A DNA stretch of 64,000 nt, from positions 1,598,922 through 1,662,921 of the forward strand of contig NZ_NXGA01000001.1 of NCBI RefSeq assembly GCF_002802965.1. Direction: 5' to 3'. Positions 53,827 through 64,000 of this stretch are shown in pieces. A program made the position numbers and the translations under genes. How positions within the stretch are numbered: the stretch's first letter is position 1; the number at the start of each line of letters is the position of its first letter. The stretch is from Sporolactobacillus pectinivorans (GTDB lineage: Bacteria; Bacillota; Bacilli; Bacillales; Sporolactobacillaceae). The notes beneath the pieces are model-generated. The model ran no database searches. It was given only the letters and a program-made list of their open reading frames with translations, and was not told where the DNA came from.

Positions 53827-53876
53827 TCCGTTCCTAGGCAGAACAGAAAGTCTGTCATTCATTTAATGAAGAAAAA

Positions 53877-53898
53877 ATCCGGGATGTTTGTCCCGGAT
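53877..53898. terminator. Bidirectional terminator
   Basis: ATCCGGGA-tgtttg-TCCCGGAT lies between convergent genes. It has AAAAAA on the left and GATTTAT on the right. Confidence 0.75.
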
Positions 53899-53930
53899 GA
53901 TTTATAGATTTTATTGCCTGATCGCTCAGG

Positions 53931-54236
53931 TTATGGTCTTTTGAAAAACTTGAGCAGAGGAGACAGCTGCTTGATTGCCGGTGCCGTCTGATTAAGGACT
54001 GAGACCAGATGAGTCGCTCCATTCATCATCTTTCCAACATCCATATGTCCATTCTGATCCATAAAAGGTTTCAGAAATGAAGACTGGGGTTTGGGGCCTT
54101 GCATACCGCTTGCCTGCTGGGGGCTGTTCTGATAAAATGCTTGTGGCGGAGCAGCGGGCGGCCTTTGCTGGCCAAACATCATATACGTAAAAGGATCATA
54201 GATACTGTCTCTCGGATTTTGTCCGGGCTGTGCCAT
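53931..54236 (-). CDS. YppG-like protein
   Basis: The 101-residue protein has a Pro/Gln-rich N-terminal half (QQRPPAAPPQAFYQNSPQQA). Its compact C-terminal motif, SFLKPFMDQNGHMDVGKMMN followed by VLNQTAPAIKQLSPLLKFF, is the layout of YppG-family proteins of spore-forming Bacilli. The function is unknown; spore-coat association is a guess from composition. GGGAGGGG precedes the ATG at 54236. Confidence 0.65.
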   Translation of the reverse strand: MAQPGQNPRDSIYDPFTYMMFGQQRPPAAPPQAFYQNSPQQASGMQGPKPQSSFLKPFMDQNGHMDVGKMMNGATHLVSVLNQTAPAIKQLSPLLKFFKRP

Positions 54237-54402
54237 ATTTTTCCCCTCCCTCTTGAATGCTTTCATTGTGAATAGGTGTCTGGGATTGATATATTTTATA
54301 CTATGCACGGGCAAGATGAAAGGTGATGTACATCAGCCCGGAACAGGCGGAGGGTCATGCTCTTTCTATGCATATAAAAGAGATGGCAGGATTCTTAGCT
54401 TG

Positions 54403-54448
54403 TTGGACAAAATTTTTTTGTTGTATTATATTGTTACCAAGTCATTAT
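54403..54448 (+). promoter_or_regulatory. fabH promoter with FapR-like operator
   Basis: TTGGAC (54403-54408) and TATATT form a plausible promoter. Immediately downstream TTGTTACCAAGTCATTAT (54431-54448) matches the B. subtilis FapR site TTAGTACCTAGTCTTAAT, as I recall it, at 13 of 18 positions. Confidence 0.5.
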
Positions 54449-54481
54449 ATATACTGTTATGATCTGAGAGGAGAATTACGG

Positions 54482-55417
54482 ATGTCCGCAGGGATACTGG
54501 GAATGGGTAAGTACGTTCCTGAAAAAGTACTAACAAATTTTGATCTTGAGAAAATGATGGACACTTCTGATGAATGGATCCGCACGAGAACAGGAATTGA
54601 AGAGAGGCGGATTGCAGATAAAGATACAGACACATCGGATATGGCTTTCGCCGCCGCGAAAAACGCCATTGCGAACGCCGATCTTGACATATCGGATATT
54701 GATATGATCATTGTGGCAACGGTGACACCGGATCAACCGTTTCCTTCTGTTGCCTGCATGTTGCAGGACAGGCTGGGGGCCGGCAGAATTCCGGCGATGG
54801 ACATTAGCGCCGCATGTTCGGGTTTTATCTATGGCGTTGTAACAGCCAAGCAATTTATTGACGCGTCCGCTTATAAAAACATCCTGGTCGTTGGTGTGGA
54901 AAAGCTGTCGAAAATTACCAATTGGGAAGAACGTTCAACAGCCGTTCTTTTTGGCGATGGGGCCGCTGCTGCGGTTGTCGGATCTGTCTCGGAAGGCAAA
55001 GGTATCCTCTCATTTGAACTCGGTGCCGATGGAAGCGGAGGCAAGAGTTTGTATCAGGAAGATAAGGTCATAAAAATGAACGGCCGTGAAGTCTTTAAAT
55101 TTGCTGTTCGGCAGATGGGGGAGTCGGCTGTCAATGTCGTGGCGAAAGCCGGTCTTAAGAAAGAAGATATTGATTACCTGATCCCGCATCAGGCCAACAT
55201 CCGGATTATGGAGGCTTCGAGGGAAAGACTAGACATTCCCGAAGAAAAAATGATTAAAACGATCCAGAAATACGGAAATACATCTTCCTCCTCAATTCCT
55301 CTTGCCCTGACCGATGCGCTGGAGGACGGCAAGATAAAAGATGGTGACCTGATTGTCATGGTTGGATTCGGGGGCGGCCTGACTTGGGGCGCGTTGACGC
55401 TGCGCTGGGGAAGATGA
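54482..55417 (+). CDS. fabH: 3-oxoacyl-ACP synthase III
   Basis: Starts fatty-acid synthesis by condensing acyl-CoA with malonyl-ACP. The 311-residue protein has catalytic Cys in [14 protein letters not shown], His in [13 protein letters not shown] and Asn in [19 protein letters not shown]-like N-terminal [15 protein letters not shown] is conserved. AGAGGAG precedes the ATG at 54482; an upstream in-frame extension to 54323 includes promoter sequence and is not coding. It is followed by fabF, as in the Bacillus fabHA-fabF unit. Confidence 0.95.
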   Translation: MSAGILGMGKYVPEKVLTNFDLEKMMDTSDEWIRTRTGIEERRIADKDTDTSDMAFAAAKNAIANADLDISDIDMIIVATVTPDQPFPSVACMLQDRLGAGRIPAMDISAACSGFIYGVVTAKQFIDASAYKNILVVGVEKLSKITNWEERSTAVLFGDGAAAAVVGSVSEGKGILSFELGADGSGGKSLYQEDKVIKMNGREVFKFAVRQMGESAVNVVAKAGLKKEDIDYLIPHQANIRIMEASRERLDIPEEKMIKTIQKYGNTSSSSIPLALTDALEDGKIKDGDLIVMVGFGGGLTWGALTLRWGR

Positions 55418-55528
55418 TTTTCTGCCCTCTTCTTAGGGTTAAGTTAGTTCAAAAACTTGTTTTTTTTTATGCTGCTATTCAATTAATACGTTTATAGCTA
55501 TAGATTTTTAGATAAGGGAGAGAATGGA

Positions 55529-56767
55529 ATGAACAGACGAGTCGTTGTTACCGGTTTAGGTGCAGTAACACCTCTTGGAAATGATGTCGAGACAACATGG
55601 AAAAACGCTATTGCCGGCAAATCCGGCATTGATATCGTTACGCGTGTCAATCCCGATGATTTTCGAGCAAAAGTGGCAGGCGAAGTAAAAAGATTCAATC
55701 CGGAAGACTTTATCGATCGTAAGGATGTAATCCGGATGGATCGCTTTGCGCAGTTTGCAGTCGCTGCGGCAAAAATGGCAGTTGCAGATGCCGGGTATGT
55801 CATTGATGATACGAACGCCGAAAAGACGGGTGTCTGGATTGGCTCCGGAATCGGTGGAATGGAAACTTTTGAAAATGAACTCCGTGTGGCAATCGAAAAA
55901 GGATACAGAAGGGTCAGCCCCTTTTTCGTGCCGATGATGATCCCTGACATGGCTTCCGGTCAGGTGTCTATTCTTCTCGGAACAAAGGGTATCAATTCCT
56001 GCACGGTCACGGCCTGCGCTACAGGAACGAATTCGATTGGAGATGCTTTTAAAGTAATTCAGCGCGGCGACAATGACGCGGTGATCTGCGGAGGCAGTGA
56101 GGCGCCGCTGACAAACATGTCTTTTGCCGGGTTTAGTTCTTCCCGCGCGCTCTCTACCAATCCGGACCCCAAAACCGCGTGTCGGCCGTTTGACAAGAAC
56201 CGTGACGGGTTTGTTATGGGGGAAGGCGCCGGCGTCGTCTTATTGGAATCACTTGATTCTGCGTTGGAGCGGGGTGCGCACATTTACGCAGAAGTTGTGG
56301 GTTACGGCGCGACCAGTGACGCGTTTCACATTACCCGGCCGGATCCTGAAGGTGCCGGTGCTGTACGTTCAATGAAAATGGCTCTGGAAAATGCCGGGCT
56401 GTCAGCAAGTCAGGTCGATTATATTAACGCACATGGTACAAGTACGGCCGCTAATGATTCAACAGAAACAAAAGCGGTCAAGGATGTTTTTGGCGATGAA
56501 GCGTACCATATGGCAATCAGTTCAACAAAATCAATGACTGGGCATCTGCTTGGTGCGTCCGGTGGCGTGGAAGCTATCTTTACAATTAAAGCAATTGAAG
56601 ATGGGATTGTTCCGCCGACGATCAACTACGAGACACCAGATGAAGATTGTGATCTCAACTATGTGACAAACGGTGCGATAAAGAAAAACGTGTCAGTCGC
56701 AATGAGCAATTCATTCGGATTTGGCGGCCACAATGCAACGTTGGTCTTCAAAAAATTTGAAGGATAA
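55529..56767 (+). CDS. fabF: 3-oxoacyl-ACP synthase II
   Basis: Condensing enzyme for fatty-acid chain elongation. The 412-residue protein has the Cys-His-His triad. Cys is in [16 protein letters not shown], His in [16 protein letters not shown] and His in [16 protein letters not shown]. The C-terminal [14 protein letters not shown] is typical. AAGGGAGAG precedes the ATG. It follows fabH after 111 bases and is probably co-transcribed. A terminator follows at about 56791. Confidence 0.95.
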   Translation: MNRRVVVTGLGAVTPLGNDVETTWKNAIAGKSGIDIVTRVNPDDFRAKVAGEVKRFNPEDFIDRKDVIRMDRFAQFAVAAAKMAVADAGYVIDDTNAEKTGVWIGSGIGGMETFENELRVAIEKGYRRVSPFFVPMMIPDMASGQVSILLGTKGINSCTVTACATGTNSIGDAFKVIQRGDNDAVICGGSEAPLTNMSFAGFSSSRALSTNPDPKTACRPFDKNRDGFVMGEGAGVVLLESLDSALERGAHIYAEVVGYGATSDAFHITRPDPEGAGAVRSMKMALENAGLSASQVDYINAHGTSTAANDSTETKAVKDVFGDEAYHMAISSTKSMTGHLLGASGGVEAIFTIKAIEDGIVPPTINYETPDEDCDLNYVTNGAIKKNVSVAMSNSFGFGGHNATLVFKKFEG

Positions 56768-56790
56768 AAACCCAGTTTTGAAAAACAAGG

Positions 56791-56816
56791 CACCTGAGTT
56801 CATCGGGTGTTTTTTT
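56791..56816 (+). terminator. Terminator after fabF
   Basis: CACCTGA and TCGGGTG form the stem, followed by TTTTTTT. Confidence 0.8.
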
Positions 56817-57026
56817 CTGCTTTAATTTAAGCGATCAAAGATTTTTCACGGATAGATTGATTTGCCTGTTCTTATGATCTGCATCAGGTTATCAATTGAT
56901 AGTTTTGTGCATAGAGATAGTGAAAACGATTAATCTGTAATTCTGAAATGTCAGCTCTGACAGAATAAAATGTTCCAGACATGACCATAATGTTTTCAAA
57001 TCATTAAAAGAGGAGACGACATATTC

Positions 57027-57773
57027 ATGGAGATCATCAGTGATATCTGGGTCAATTGGTTTGAAGGTGAAGAAAACAGCTATAATGTCTGCGAGTTTTA
57101 CGAATGGCGAAAGCATGACTTTATCGAGCTTCTTGATCAGGTACCGCTCGTCAAAGTGGAAAAACCGTTTCTTAATTATATTGAGAACAATTTGCAGGAC
57201 CTGCCTGAGGAAATTCTGAAAGATGTTCGGAACCGAAGCGTAATCTGTAAAAACAATCAGCGGGAAGTCATTGAATATTGTTTCATTGTCACAGATGGAG
57301 AGCGCTGTCTGGCGGCTGACACACTTGGCTACTCAGTCCCTATCAGAAAGAGCAGACTCATTCCCCGTCAGGAGAATATGATTCTGGATAAAGCGGACAA
57401 AATGGCTGCTGAACGTTATCCGCTTCCTGCTGACGCCAAAGAAAAAGAGTATCATATGCTGTCCCTTAGCCCGGAACTGATGATCGGCCTTACCCGCAAA
57501 GAACGGCAGATGAAACAGCTTTTATTTATGGCGCTTGACCAGCTGCATTCTTCGGGCAGTACGGAGGAACTCCGATACTGGCATACCGAATGGTATCCGA
57601 GCAGATATAAGGAAAGCAGGGGAATGAGCGCAGAAGAAGCATTCTGCGATCTTGTAGAAGGGATGAAGCAAGGCTGGTCGGTGCGGCACGCTGATATTTG
57701 CGAGCGGATGATCAAAGGACAGTCTTATTTCGAAAAACTGTGGGAACTGGAGCACGGTCCGAAGGTTCAGTAA
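57027..57773 (+). CDS. yjbA: YjbA-family protein (DUF3603)
   Basis: The 248-residue soluble protein has the N-terminal family pattern [20 protein letters not shown] and [19 protein letters not shown] later segment is [20 protein letters not shown]. Members are found near trpS in Bacilli, as here, which supports the call. Its function is unknown. AGAGGAG precedes the ATG. A bidirectional terminator separates it from trpS. Confidence 0.88.
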   Translation: MEIISDIWVNWFEGEENSYNVCEFYEWRKHDFIELLDQVPLVKVEKPFLNYIENNLQDLPEEILKDVRNRSVICKNNQREVIEYCFIVTDGERCLAADTLGYSVPIRKSRLIPRQENMILDKADKMAAERYPLPADAKEKEYHMLSLSPELMIGLTRKERQMKQLLFMALDQLHSSGSTEELRYWHTEWYPSRYKESRGMSAEEAFCDLVEGMKQGWSVRHADICERMIKGQSYFEKLWELEHGPKVQ

Positions 57774-57828
57774 AGTCATGGCAGCTCCGCAAAAAAATGA
57801 TGCAGCTTTCATCAATGAAAAACAGTCA

Positions 57829-57862
57829 ATGAGCCGGAGCAAATTTTCTGCTCCGGCTCATT
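57829..57862. terminator. Terminator between yjbA and trpS
   Basis: ATGAGCCGGAGCA and TGCTCCGGCTCAT pair perfectly over a seven-base loop. TTTTAAATT follows on the plus strand. Confidence 0.8.
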
Positions 57863-57957
57863 TTAAATTGTAGACCATTCTGATTCTGCTTTTCATTCGG
57901 GGAAAAAGAATCATACTCTGCTACTACTTTATCTCATGTAACATGATTTACGGCCTG

Positions 57958-58968
<1,011 letters not shown>

Positions 58969-59009
58969 TTACCTGTATATTTTCTATGCAATGCAATAGA
59001 TAAAAAAAT

Positions 59010-59300
59010 GTATAAAAAAAGCCCTTCATCCACAAGGGACGAATAGACCGCGGTGCCACCCTAATATTTCCGGAAATAACCGGAGACAGCTCATTCTGAT
59101 CGTTCACAAAATTGTACGGACAATCAGACCCGCTGTAACGTGCGGTAACGGCTTCCCCTACTGGCTGCACATGTGCACAGCCCTATTCGGTTTGCAGCTC
59201 AAAAGCCCATTCAGCAACAGTCGGCCACCCGTTTCCATCCTCACAGGCTCTCTGCAGACTTCCTGATGCTTACTATTCTTTGTCATCGCTTATTAATTAA
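59010..59300 (-). promoter_or_regulatory. T-box leader of trpS
   Basis: On the minus strand the invariant T-box AGGGTGGCACCGCG (59049-59062) is followed by the terminator GTCCCTT-gtggatg-AAGGGC plus a T-run (59014-59040). Upstream lies stem I, with a TGG specifier candidate at 59207-59209. Uncharged tRNA-Trp should favour antitermination. Confidence 0.93.
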
Positions 59301-59322
59301 GTTTAAAAAATACTTTTTTCAA
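59294..59322 (-). promoter_or_regulatory. trpS promoter
   Basis: On the minus strand TTGAAA (59317-59322) and TAATTA (59294-59299) are 17 bases apart. They lie just ahead of the T-box leader. Confidence 0.6.
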
Positions 59323-59420
59323 TTGCTTAAAATTATACAAAAACAGATCGATAAAAGCAAACATGTCAGAGAAAAATTTTCAGGAACCCAGCAGCTGTTG
59401 ATTTTAAAAAAAGACCCGGA

Positions 59421-60593
59421 TTTAAAATCTAAGTGCAACACATCAAGATTACACAAATAGGCCATGGAGACCTAAACTTAAAGTGCCAAAACTCTAAAGA
59501 AAGGAAATCTCCATGACCCAATCTAAGAATAGCACTGCCCAGCATTACCAACAACTCACACCAGAAGAAAGAGGCGCAATTCAAGCGTATTTGAACGCGG
59601 GTAAGTCAAAAGCCGAAATCAGCCGTCTGCTTCATCGCAGTCGTAGTACCATCTCCCGCGAAATCAAGCGGGGCATGGTTCAACAGCGTAATCATGACTA
59701 CCTCTTTGTCTATCGATACTACGCTGACACCAGCCAGCTCTTTCATGAACGGGCCCGTCAAAAATGCCATTCTAAGGGCTTAGAAGAACGCTGCCGGTTG
59801 TTCTTCAGGATGTTCACAAAGGCGCTCAAACGGCGTCCGCGGATTGAAAGTGTGGACAGTTATATCCATGTCTTCAGACAAGCGCATCCAGACCAGCTCT
59901 GTCCATCAACGCCGACCGTTTACCGCTACATTGATCAAGGCCGGTTAGACGTGAAGAACATTGATCTGCCGGCCAAACTGAAGCGTCATGTGAAAGCCAA
60001 TCACCCCAATCATTCACGTAAGAATAAGCGCTTGGCGGGCACCTCAATTGAAGAACGGTCAGACGTCATCAACGACCGGAAACGCTTTGGCGACTGGGAA
60101 GGTGATCTGGTTAAAGGCAAGCGCCAGGCCAGTGAACCAGCTCTCATGACGTTAACTGAACGACAGTTGCGTTATGAACTGATTGTGAAGATTCCCAACT
60201 ACCACGCTGACACCTGTTTGGAGTATCTTCAAAACGTTGTCGACAAGCAGCCTGAGCTCTTTAAGACCATCACCTTTGACAACGGTTCTGAGTTCAAACT
60301 CTTAGATCAAGTCAAGGGCCCTCAGATCTACTTTGCCCACCCTTATTCACCCTGGGAACGAGGCAGTAACGAGAACCAGAACGGTCTGATCCGGGAGTAC
60401 ATTCCTAAAGGCCAGTCACTACATGGCTTCTCTAAAGATGCTATTGCTCAGGTTCAAGAGGCACTGAATCAGAAACACCGCAAGTTGCTCGGCTATGCCA
60501 GCGCCGCCGAGCTTATTGAGGCCGAGCTAGCTTGCTAGCTCACGGCCTGACTCCATGGTTGTTGCGCTTGATTTGACATTCCGGGTTTTAAAA
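59421..60593 (+). mobile_element. IS30-family insertion sequence
   Basis: About 1.17 kb containing one transposase gene. Imperfect terminal inverted repeats are suggested: the left end (59421-59447, TTTAAAAT...ATCAAG) and the right end (60567-60593, CTTGAT...TTTTAAA) share short blocks. The exact ends and target duplication are not certain. It lies between the trpS leader and oppA. Confidence 0.7.
59513..60538 (+). CDS. IS30-family transposase
   Basis: The 341-residue DDE transposase has an N-terminal helix-turn-helix (LTPEERGAIQAYLNAGKSKA, HRSRSTISREIKRG). The catalytic residues are D198 in GDWEGDLVKG, D256 in TFDNGSEF and E287 in SPWERGSNENQNGLIREY. AAAGGAAA precedes the ATG. The frame is intact, so the element may be active. 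Its style resembles IS30 copies common in lactobacilli; transfer is inference. Confidence 0.95.
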   Translation: MTQSKNSTAQHYQQLTPEERGAIQAYLNAGKSKAEISRLLHRSRSTISREIKRGMVQQRNHDYLFVYRYYADTSQLFHERARQKCHSKGLEERCRLFFRMFTKALKRRPRIESVDSYIHVFRQAHPDQLCPSTPTVYRYIDQGRLDVKNIDLPAKLKRHVKANHPNHSRKNKRLAGTSIEERSDVINDRKRFGDWEGDLVKGKRQASEPALMTLTERQLRYELIVKIPNYHADTCLEYLQNVVDKQPELFKTITFDNGSEFKLLDQVKGPQIYFAHPYSPWERGSNENQNGLIREYIPKGQSLHGFSKDAIAQVQEALNQKHRKLLGYASAAELIEAELAC

Positions 60594-60720
60594 AAATAAT
60601 GTCACTATATTCACATTTTCAAAAAAATTCTGCCTGATTGGTGTATAATGGAAAACATGGTGAGTGCTTTTGTAGGCAAGCCTTTTTTCATATCTGGAAT
60701 TTATCGGGGGGGACATTTGA

Positions 60721-62397
60721 ATGAAGAAAAATAAGTTCAGGTTTCTGGCGGCATTTTCTCTATCATTCGTTTTGATTCTGTCAGCCTGCGGCAGCAGCAC
60801 AACTTCAAGCGGGAAAGTGACAGGCCAGCTGGCTGCCAAGCAACAGCTGAATCTGACAACCACTGCTGACATTCCTACATTGAACTATACGCAGGCAACG
60901 GACACTCAGTCGACCAACACGCTGGAAATGGTCAACAGCGGCCTGACGAGAATGCATGACGGTAAGGTGGAATGGGATCTGGCTGCAGGTGCCCCGCAGA
61001 TCAGTGCGGACAAAAAAACATATACTTTTACTCTTCGCAAGGGTATTAAATGGTCAGATGGGAAGCCTGTCACAGCACAAGACTTTGTTTTCGGCTGGCA
61101 TTATGAAAACGATCCGGCTGCAAAACCGGCTTACAATTTTCTTTATGCTTCGGCAGGTATCAAAAATGCGGCCAAAGTACAGGACCCGAAAGATCCGATG
61201 TATGGGAAATATGACAATTTAGGCATAAAGGCTATTGGAACTGACAAAGTGGAGATTACATTCGATAAACCAGCGCCGCCATTTTTCCTGAGTCTGCTGT
61301 CGACGCCCGGTTTCTTTCCGCAGCGCCAGGACTTTGTAACGAAACAGGGTGCAAACTTTGCCCAGGGACCGGCTAATCTGCTTTACGACGGTCCGTTCAT
61401 TCTTCAGAGTTGGACTAAGGGCAGCGGCTGGACTTACGCGAAAAACAAGGACTACTGGAATGCATCGAAAATTCATCTGACACAGGTCAATGTTAAAGTA
61501 GAAACGGTCGAATCAACGCGTGTCAATCTATACAAGACCGGGGCATCCGATGCCATTGAGAACTTGTCTGGTGACTTTACGAATCAGCTGAAAAAGACAA
61601 ACCCTAAAGAAGTTTACAGTGGCCTGACATCAACGACACGTTTCCTCTATGTTAATCAGAAAACTAATAAATATTTGCGCAACCTGAATCTGCGGAAGGC
61701 GCTGAGTGAGTCCATTGACCGTGAAGCATTCGTCACGACACTGATGAATAACGGCTCTATTGCTTCTCATTTCGCCGTTCCGAAAGATTTTGTAAAAGGA
61801 CCGGACGGGAAAGATTTCCGATCTGCGGCACCCCAGGGTTATTTAACCGATGAAAGCACAAAACAGGCACAGAATGACTGGGCTAAAGCGAAAAAGGAAC
61901 TTGATATAAAAACGCTGAATCTTACTTTATTGACCCAAGATGGCGATCAACTGAAAACTTGGGATCAGTACCTCGCTTCTCAGATTGAAAGCAAGCTTAA
62001 GGGTGTGCACATTCAAATTAACCAGCAGCCGTTTGCAAATTTCCTGACACTTCAAACAGGATTTAAATTCGATCTGTCCTATGCTGGCTGGGCTCCCGAC
62101 TATCAGGATCCGATGACTTACTTGGATATGTTTACAACCAACCAGCCGGAAAATTCATCCGCCTGGTCCAACAAAACTTACGATAAGCTGATCGCTAGCG
62201 CCGAGAGTGAGGCCAACGAAACGACCAGATGGAAAGACATGCAAAGTGCTGAGAAAATTCTGATTCAGGATGTAGGGATTATTCCACTGGATCAGGACGG
62301 ACAGGTTTGGGTGCAGAAGCCCTATGTTCAGGGTCTCCAGTATCCGATTTACGGGCCTACAGTTGACCTCACGGGCGCTTACATTTTAAAACATTAA
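60721..62397 (+). CDS. oppA: Oligopeptide ABC transporter substrate-binding lipoprotein
   Basis: Extracellular peptide-binding lipoprotein of an Opp importer, 558 residues. The signal ends in LILSACGSSTTSSG. The mature part is a family 5 binding protein (TADIPTLNYTQATDTQSTNT, FTLRKGIKWSDGKPVTAQDF, LRKALSESIDREAF). GGGGGG precedes the ATG. In Bacillus oppA follows trpS; here the IS30 element has inserted between them. It ends at a strong terminator, so oppB-F are not in the same transcript. Confidence 0.93.
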   Translation: MKKNKFRFLAAFSLSFVLILSACGSSTTSSGKVTGQLAAKQQLNLTTTADIPTLNYTQATDTQSTNTLEMVNSGLTRMHDGKVEWDLAAGAPQISADKKTYTFTLRKGIKWSDGKPVTAQDFVFGWHYENDPAAKPAYNFLYASAGIKNAAKVQDPKDPMYGKYDNLGIKAIGTDKVEITFDKPAPPFFLSLLSTPGFFPQRQDFVTKQGANFAQGPANLLYDGPFILQSWTKGSGWTYAKNKDYWNASKIHLTQVNVKVETVESTRVNLYKTGASDAIENLSGDFTNQLKKTNPKEVYSGLTSTTRFLYVNQKTNKYLRNLNLRKALSESIDREAFVTTLMNNGSIASHFAVPKDFVKGPDGKDFRSAAPQGYLTDESTKQAQNDWAKAKKELDIKTLNLTLLTQDGDQLKTWDQYLASQIESKLKGVHIQINQQPFANFLTLQTGFKFDLSYAGWAPDYQDPMTYLDMFTTNQPENSSAWSNKTYDKLIASAESEANETTRWKDMQSAEKILIQDVGIIPLDQDGQVWVQKPYVQGLQYPIYGPTVDLTGAYILKH

Positions 62398-62417
62398 AAA
62401 ATTGAGACAACCAAAAA

Positions 62418-62447
62418 TAAAAAGAGTCGGGAAACCGGCTCTTTTTA
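62418..62447. terminator. Terminator between oppA and the DUF3899 gene
   Basis: AAAAAGAG-t-CGG-gaaa-CCG-g-CTCTTTTT lies between convergent genes and is symmetrical enough for both. Confidence 0.85.
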
Positions 62448-62478
62448 TACGTAAGTAAGCTATTTTCAACATATAATT

Positions 62479-62871
62479 TCAGAGGAATAAAGACAAGAGC
62501 AGAGAAAGAATAAAAAGAATCAGACTGACAAACAGCAGCGGCCAAGTAACAGGCCAACGCGAACCATCCCTGATTTTATATTCTGCCATAGGCGCTTCAG
62601 CGTCTACATCCCCGAGCTGTTTTTTTCGTACAGAACGGGCGAATCTGCGGAAGCTATATACAATCCCATCAAAAAAACCACCCTGAATAACGAATATAAT
62701 TAGGCCTGCAGTCAGAAAAATCAGGCTGACGAGTCCAAGCGAATCCGTAAGACTAAACAGGGAAAACTGGTGATTCCTGAACAGCATCGCGGCGAATGAT
62801 GATAACAGTTCCACCGCAAAAACTATGATGAAGGTGATAGATCTTTTTTTCTCGAATAGTTTTTTCATCAT
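62479..62871 (-). CDS. DUF3899 membrane protein
   Basis: The 130-residue protein has two N-terminal helices (ITFIIVFAVELLSSFAAMLF, LGLVSLIFLTAGLIIFVIQG) and a cytoplasmic loop with RRFARSVRKKQ. A C-terminal helix (WPLLFVSLILFILSLLLSLF) follows. This matches DUF3899, often found near opp genes in Bacilli. The function is unknown. The start at 62871 is chosen because GAGAGGTG lies just upstream. Confidence 0.75.
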   Translation of the reverse strand: MMKKLFEKKRSITFIIVFAVELLSSFAAMLFRNHQFSLFSLTDSLGLVSLIFLTAGLIIFVIQGGFFDGIVYSFRRFARSVRKKQLGDVDAEAPMAEYKIRDGSRWPVTWPLLFVSLILFILSLLLSLFL

Positions 62872-63159
62872 GAAACACCTCTCAAACATCATAACGGAGA
62901 ACACGAAGGAGGGCAACAAAATGAATGGTAGACTATGTTATATAATATGACATTTGTTATAAAAAAATAATTTAAAAAAACAGCGTAGTATCAATAAATT
63001 TCAACATAAAATTAATAGAAAATATTGTTTTTACAAAAAAAAGAATGCAAATAAAAGAAATAACTTGTATAATAGCGTTTGTAGGTTGATTCTGTCTTCT
63101 AAAACGTGAGCAGAACGATCTAAAAAAAAGATAATTTACCATGGGGAGGTCATTGTTTT

Positions 63160-64000
63160 ATGAGGAGTAGAGCAAAATGGTCGCTGGTGCTATCATTAGC
63201 CTTAGCGCTCAGCCTCGTGTTATCCGCTTGCGGCAGCTCAAGCAGCAGCAGTTCAAGTGCAAGCAGCAATACGCTTGCCAAGAGTCAAGTGCTCAATCTG
63301 GCGTCAACGGCAGATATTCCTACACTTGATCCAAATCTTGCGACCGACACGACATCGACAAACGTTATTGAGATGACAGAAGCCGGCTTGACAAGGATGC
63401 ACGATAACAAATATCAATGGGATCTTGCAGCAGGCGCCCCAAAAGTCAGCGCCGACAAGAAGACAGTTACATTTACGCTTCGCAATGCTAAATGGTCCGA
63501 TGGCAAGCCGATCACAGCCCAAGATTTTGTTTATGGCTGGCAGCGTCAGAACGATCCGGCTGCTAAACCGGCTTATAACTTCTTATTTACAGCAGTCGGA
63601 ATTAAAAATGCTTCAAAAATTGAAGATCCAACGAACAAACAGTTCTATGGCAAGTACAATCTGCTTGGTGTTAAAGCTCTGAATTCGAAGACACTTCAGA
63701 TACAGCTGGAAGAGCCGATACCTCCGTTCTTCTACAGCATTCTCTCTCAGCCTCAGTTTATGCCTCTGCGCGCTGACTTCGTCAAGAAACAGGGAAGCAA
63801 CTTCGCAATGGGCCCTTCGAATGTGCTTTACAGTGGACCGTTCATTCTTTCTTCCTGGAAGAAGGGCTCTAACTGGACATATAAGAAGAATCCGGACTAT
63901 TGGAATGCAAAGGCAACAAAGCTGACGCAAGTTAATGTCCAATATCAGGCGAACCTTTCAACACGTGTCAATCTGTACAAAACAGGTAAAATTGATGCTG
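63160..64000 (+). CDS. oppA: Second OppA-like peptide-binding lipoprotein (3' end beyond window)
   Basis: The frame opens at ATG 63160 after GGGGAGGT and stays open to the window edge, giving 280 residues. The lipoprotein signal ends in LVLSACGSSSSSSS, with a long Ser linker. Family 5 binding-protein blocks match the neighbour closely (TADIPTLDPNLATDTTSTN, TRMHDNKYQWDLAAGAPKVS, DPAAKPAYNFLFTA), so this is a paralogue from tandem duplication. A TATAAT lies at 63068-63073. The remaining opp genes may follow to the right. Confidence 0.92.
   Translation, partial: MRSRAKWSLVLSLALALSLVLSACGSSSSSSSSASSNTLAKSQVLNLASTADIPTLDPNLATDTTSTNVIEMTEAGLTRMHDNKYQWDLAAGAPKVSADKKTVTFTLRNAKWSDGKPITAQDFVYGWQRQNDPAAKPAYNFLFTAVGIKNASKIEDPTNKQFYGKYNLLGVKALNSKTLQIQLEEPIPPFFYSILSQPQFMPLRADFVKKQGSNFAMGPSNVLYSGPFILSSWKKGSNWTYKKNPDYWNAKATKLTQVNVQYQANLSTRVNLYKTGKIDA

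Overview
The window looks like chromosomal DNA from a spore-forming, menaquinone-making, low-to-moderate-GC member of the Bacilli. The best guess, from inference only, is a Sporolactobacillus-like organism. The evidence is a YjcZ-type small sporulation protein, AsnO-type asparagine synthetase, FabL enoyl reductase, the addBA-sbcDC, mdx/yvd and fabHF-yjbA-trpS-opp gene blocks known from Bacillus subtilis, a T-box, an FMN riboswitch, and TTG/GTG starts with strong Shine-Dalgarno sites. A sedolisin-type acid protease and an IS30 element of a kind frequent in lactobacilli fit an acid-tolerant lactic spore-former.

Layout. 1-9 kb is mixed housekeeping: the 3' part of ddl, a 3D-domain wall protein with a WalR-type box, a hotdog thioesterase, yjcZ, ribU behind an FMN riboswitch, menA, a PC4/YdbC-type protein behind two LexA-like boxes, a Nudix hydrolase, mscL, a Cu/Zn superoxide dismutase and fabL. 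9-15 kb holds menB-menE, a DUF948 protein, an OsmC protein, a PAP2 phosphatase, ppiB, a thiamine-binding-type protein (YqgV) and an XRE regulator with a long glycine/hydrophobic repeat. 15.2-27.2 kb is one tightly overlapping DNA-repair operon, addB-addA-sbcD-sbcC, with a LexA-like box at its promoter. 27-38 kb is accessory: a secreted Cys/His/Lys-rich protein, a YitT protein, an ABC-F gene broken by a one-base frameshift inside its second Walker A, a lysozyme-like membrane protein, asnO, a secreted S53 peptidase and a MATE pump.

38-52.5 kb is a complete maltodextrin module: the LacI-type regulator MdxR, an oligo-alpha-glucosidase, a neopullulanase-type amylase, MdxE-MdxF-MdxG (importer), a DUF1189 protein, maltose phosphorylase and beta-phosphoglucomutase. 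It is followed by a PucR-type regulator and, convergently, the shared ATPase MsmX. Maltodextrins enter through MdxEFG powered by MsmX, are cut by the GH13 enzymes, and maltose is phosphorolysed to glucose plus beta-glucose-1-phosphate, which PgcM turns into glucose-6-phosphate. A perfect CcpA cre over the mdxE -35 box and two matching LacI-type operators suggest joint control by CcpA and MdxR.

52.7-64 kb has a MIP18/SufT-like protein, a Rossmann-like protein, a YppG-like protein, fabH (with a FapR-like operator), fabF, yjbA and trpS under a T-box. An intact IS30-family element sits between the T-box and oppA. A DUF3899 protein follows, then a second oppA paralogue that runs off the right edge. 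No CRISPR array, tRNA or rRNA gene was found.
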